Both the position numbers and the translations under genes were made by a program. From positions 382,603 to 446,602 of the forward strand of contig NZ_QMHN01000002.1 in assembly GCF_003313385.1 (NCBI RefSeq): DNA of 64,000 nucleotides, written 5' to 3'. Of the stretch, positions 61,171 through 64,000 are shown in pieces. Each line of letters opens with the position of its first letter. The first letter of the stretch is position 1. The stretch comes from Pedobacter chitinilyticus (GTDB lineage Bacteria > Bacteroidota > Bacteroidia > Sphingobacteriales > Sphingobacteriaceae). The notes below the pieces were generated by a model that searched no databases, was not told the origin of the DNA, and saw only the letters and a program-made list of their open reading frames with translations.

Positions 61171-63454
61171 AATAAGTGCTTTCATATTGGCTTGTTTTCT
61201 GCTAGCCAATTGTAGCAATACCAGATTTCTAAAGCCTGGGCAAAATCTATATACGGGAGCCGAAGTAAAAATCAATCCCGACTCGTCGTCTAAAATAGCC
61301 AATGAAAAACAGGTAAGAAAAACTTTGGAGAGTAAAACACGTCCTCGCCCCAATAAGTCTATTTTAGGGTTAAAACCAAAATTATACATTTACAACCTTG
61401 CTGGAGAACCTAAAAAGCCAAAAGGATTTAGAAACTGGTTACGTAATAAAGTGGGCGAACCGCCAGTATTAATGAGTGAAGTGAAACTGAAATACAATAG
61501 TGATGTATTAAAAAGTTTCCTCATTAGCCAGGGCTATTTACAGGCAGAAGTTACTGGCGATACCGTGATCAAAAGAAGAAAAGGAAAAGCTATTTACACG
61601 GCTTCAACTGGTGTACGCTACAAAATAAATGAAATTACTTTCCCTCCTGATACAGGTGATTTGACTCACAACATCAACCAGAACAAAGGCAAAACATTAC
61701 TAAAACGTGGCGATTTTTATGATTTGGACACTTACAAAAATGAGCGTATCCGCATTGACAATGACTTAAAAGAAAGCGGCTATTTCTATTTTAGTCCGGA
61801 GCATTTGATTTTACAGGTAGATAGTACCATCGGTAATCACTTAGTGAACATTAATGTACGTATTAAAACCATTGCGCCAGATGCTGCTCTAAAACCTTAC
61901 ACCGTGAGGAACATTAACATTTACCCGAGCTACAGCTTGCGAAGAGATAGTATTTTAAGGCGATCAAAACCATTACAATACAATGATTTCAATATCTACG
62001 ACAATCGCAATACTTACAAGCCTCGGGTTTTTGACAGGCTGGTATTCTTTAAAAAAGGAGAAAGATACAATCGCAAAGACCATAACCAATCCTTAAACAG
62101 GATGGTGAACTTAAATGCTTTTCAAGATGTAAGGGCAGAATTTTTGCCGATAGACAGTTTCAAAAACAACCAGCTTGATTTGAATATCTATCTCACCCCA
62201 TTGAAGAAAAACTCACTTACCTTTTCGGTAACGGGCACCCAAAAATCCAATAACTTTATTGGGTCAGAGCTGAAAATTACGCAAACTACCCGTAATATTT
62301 TCAGGGGAGCCGAACAATTGGATGTGAGCGCCAGTGGTGGCTTTGAAACGCAATACAGCGGACAGGCCAAAGGCATTAACTCTTACTCCCTTACTGGAGA
62401 AGCAAAACTCACACTGCCTCGTTTTATCGTACCTTTTTATAAACCACGAAGCACCAATGCCTTTACGCCAAAAACCATTGTTTCATTGGGCTATCAATTG
62501 CTGAGCAGAGATACCGTTTACAAACTGAACTCTTTCAAAGCGCAATACGGTTACAACTGGAAAGAAAACCAGTTTAAGGAGCACAATTTTTTCCCAGCGT
62601 CTATCAACCTGGTAACTTCAAATAAAGATACTACCTCTGTTGCTTATAAAAAGCTTATTGAGCAAAACCCGGGGTTGCAGTACACCTTAGAAAACCAGTT
62701 CATCATTGGTAGTAATTATAACTTTACTTATACCAACCAGATGCAGGAAAAACGTCGCCATAACTTATATTTCTTTGGCGGTTTGGAAACCAGCGGAAAT
62801 GTTTGGGGACTTTTTGCAAGTAAAGGTCCAAATGGAGACCGCAGGGTATTAAATACTACATTATCCCAGTTTGTAAGGATAGAAACCGATTTGAGAAGTT
62901 ATTACAAAATCAATCCAGGAGTAATTTGGGCCAATCGCTTAAATTTAGGTTATGGATATGCTTATGGCGGTAGTAGTTCCCTTCCATTCGTTCGTCAGTT
63001 TTTTGCAGGTGGCACCAACGACATAAGGGCTTTTAGAGCTAGATCGTTAGGACCTGGAACCTACCAAGTACAAAACAACAACACTGGCTTCGCCGATCAA
63101 GGTGGTGATGTGAAGATGATGCTCAATTCGGAATTAAGATTTAAAATCGTGAGCATCCTTCATGGTGCTGCTTTTGTGGATGCGGGAAATATTTGGTTGC
63201 GTAAAGGTGATCCCGATAGGCCAGGCTCTGCTTTCAAGCTCAAAAATTCATTCGATGAACTTGCAGTAGGTACAGGTGTTGGTTTACGGGTTGATGCCAC
63301 TATATTTGTCATCCGCCTAGATGGCGCTTTTCCTATTCGTAAACCTTTTTTACCTAAAGGACAACGTTGGGTAATAGATGATATAGATTTTGGCAGTAAA
63401 GGTTGGAGAAGAGATAATCTTGTTTTAAACATTGGCATCGGATATCCATTTTAA
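61154..63454 (+). CDS. tamA: Omp85/BamA-TamA-family outer-membrane protein
   Basis: A protein of about 766 residues with a lipoprotein-like signal (A-C-F-L-L-A-N-C, Cys20). POTRA-type segments fill about 90-340 (L-K-S-F-L-I-S-Q-G-Y-L-Q-A-E-V, N-D-L-K-E-S-G-Y-F-Y-F). The C-terminal 16-strand barrel has F-F-A-G-G-T-N-D-I-R-A-F and L-R-V-D-A-T-I-F-V-I-R-L-D, ending I-G-I-G-Y-P-F. I start at the ATG at 61154 because the signal peptide begins there; an ATG eight codons earlier is possible. Overlap with tamB-like gene suggests a TamA function (outer-membrane partner). The specific name is an inference. Confidence 0.88.
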   Translation: MKKLIKISAFILACFLLANCSNTRFLKPGQNLYTGAEVKINPDSSSKIANEKQVRKTLESKTRPRPNKSILGLKPKLYIYNLAGEPKKPKGFRNWLRNKVGEPPVLMSEVKLKYNSDVLKSFLISQGYLQAEVTGDTVIKRRKGKAIYTASTGVRYKINEITFPPDTGDLTHNINQNKGKTLLKRGDFYDLDTYKNERIRIDNDLKESGYFYFSPEHLILQVDSTIGNHLVNINVRIKTIAPDAALKPYTVRNINIYPSYSLRRDSILRRSKPLQYNDFNIYDNRNTYKPRVFDRLVFFKKGERYNRKDHNQSLNRMVNLNAFQDVRAEFLPIDSFKNNQLDLNIYLTPLKKNSLTFSVTGTQKSNNFIGSELKITQTTRNIFRGAEQLDVSASGGFETQYSGQAKGINSYSLTGEAKLTLPRFIVPFYKPRSTNAFTPKTIVSLGYQLLSRDTVYKLNSFKAQYGYNWKENQFKEHNFFPASINLVTSNKDTTSVAYKKLIEQNPGLQYTLENQFIIGSNYNFTYTNQMQEKRRHNLYFFGGLETSGNVWGLFASKGPNGDRRVLNTTLSQFVRIETDLRSYYKINPGVIWANRLNLGYGYAYGGSSSLPFVRQFFAGGTNDIRAFRARSLGPGTYQVQNNNTGFADQGGDVKMMLNSELRFKIVSILHGAAFVDAGNIWLRKGDPDRPGSAFKLKNSFDELAVGTGVGLRVDATIFVIRLDGAFPIRKPFLPKGQRWVIDDIDFGSKGWRRDNLVLNIGIGYPF

Positions 63455-63458
63455 TAAC

Positions 63459-64000
63459 ATGAAAAAAATTCCTAGAAAAATAAAATCACTATTTGTAAAT
63501 ACCTATCACTTATTTATAGCGGCAGGCAAGGGCTTTATGGAAGACCGTGTGATGAAACTTAGCGCCGCTTTGGCCTACTATACCATCTTTTCACTCACGC
63601 CTTTAATCATCATTGTGATTTCCTCCGCATCTATTTTTTTAGGAGATAACATGGACCCCAACACCAAATTATTTGGGGAGATTAGTGAATTAATAGGAAG
63701 TAGCGCTGCTAACCAATTGAGAACTTTTGTGAATAATGCCAATCTATCTGGACGAAGTACCATTGGTTTAATCATCGGCATCTCTACATTGATCATTGGT
63801 TCCACAGCTATCTTTATTGAAATACAAGATAGTATCAATCTAATTTGGAAAGTAAAAGCGGTCCCCAAAAAGGGTTGGAAAAAACTCATCACTAACCGTT
63901 TGTTGTCTTTTTCTCTAATTGCCTCATTGGGCTTTTTATTGCTGGTGTCGTTAGTGGTAAACAGTGTGGTAGTGGGTATTGGAGGAAAGCTAGATAGCTA
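63459..64000 (+). CDS. Second YihY/BrkB-family membrane protein, 3' end missing
   Basis: ATG at 63459, four bases after the Omp85 stop; the frame is open to the end of the window (about 180 codons). It shows the family order seen in the gene at 19365: a charged start, then D-R-V-M-K-L-S-A-A-L-A-Y-Y-T-I-F-S-L-T-P, later S-T-A-I-F-I-E-I-Q-D-S-I-N-L-I-W-K-V-K near residue 125, and hydrophobic spans between. Here the conserved A-L-A-Y-Y-T-I-F-S-L-T-P is closer to the consensus than in the first copy. Probably co-transcribed with tamB/tamA-like genes. Function of the family is unsettled. Confidence 0.88.
   Translation, partial: MKKIPRKIKSLFVNTYHLFIAAGKGFMEDRVMKLSAALAYYTIFSLTPLIIIVISSASIFLGDNMDPNTKLFGEISELIGSSAANQLRTFVNNANLSGRSTIGLIIGISTLIIGSTAIFIEIQDSINLIWKVKAVPKKGWKKLITNRLLSFSLIASLGFLLLVSLVVNSVVVGIGGKLDS

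Overview
The window looks like an ordinary chromosomal segment of a Bacteroidota bacterium, most likely a member of the Sphingobacteriaceae close to Pedobacter. Supporting signs are AT-rich DNA, -7 promoter boxes of the TAnnTTTG type in front of many genes, a TonB-dependent receptor with a carboxypeptidase-like N-terminal domain, a PorV/PorQ-type protein, SurA-type chaperones, and short palindromic intergenic repeats of the kind scattered through such genomes. I see no rRNA, tRNA, CRISPR array, insertion sequence, integrase, phage gene or defence island. The genus is an inference from overall character, not from a marker search.

Layout. 1-2.4 kb: the end of a two-repeat exported protein, then an arsC-like gene and an SH3/NlpC-P60 cell-wall peptidase. 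2.9-6.5 kb: a probable operon of a ChaA-type cation/proton antiporter, an LtaS-like sulfatase and a GtrA-type membrane protein. 6.5-16.6 kb: an aromatic amino acid hydroxylase with a long C-terminal extension, then PhnA, SDR, DUF4870-like, NlpC/P60 and DUF1801-like genes, then tyrosine breakdown genes (flavin-reductase-like protein, fumarylacetoacetase, homogentisate dioxygenase, 4-hydroxyphenylpyruvate dioxygenase). Together these would take phenylalanine to fumarate and acetoacetate, but the aminotransferase and the maleylacetoacetate isomerase are not here.

16.6-28.4 kb: a beta-helix/PDZ exported protein, a 38-residue membrane miniprotein, a YihY/BrkB protein, a small beta-barrel protein, malate dehydrogenase, a retropepsin-like protein, an amidase, an SRPBCC protein, and a two-component system followed by a UspA-like/bestrophin pair. 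The gap before that pair carries 11-bp tandem direct repeats that look like an OmpR-family operator. 28.5-37.4 kb: gyrB, an OmpH/Skp-like lipoprotein, an unknown gene, EcsC, an ABC-F ATPase and a large TonB-dependent receptor. 37.6-50.7 kb: penicillin acylase, a small membrane protein and a LuxE-like acyl-activating protein; tyrS; AcpH; PorV/PorQ; an alcohol dehydrogenase-like reductase; a Fur-family regulator; MoxR; SurA and a SurA-like protein lacking its PPIase domain; an unknown protein; and rdgB.

50.9-64 kb: a serine hydrolase fused to the C-terminal domain of a GH3 enzyme and co-transcribed with an amidohydrolase; a GDPD-like lipoprotein; cytidine deaminase; and an envelope biogenesis pair, TamB-like (1665 aa) and Omp85/BamA-like, followed by the start of a second YihY/BrkB gene that runs off the window.

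I do not see a clear new multi-gene system. The best leads are the period-11 operator in front of the UspA-like/bestrophin pair, the 38-aa membrane protein, the triple GTCTACTTA-like sites before the GDPD gene, the domain-stripped SurA and GH3-remnant proteins, and several families of dispersed palindromic repeats.
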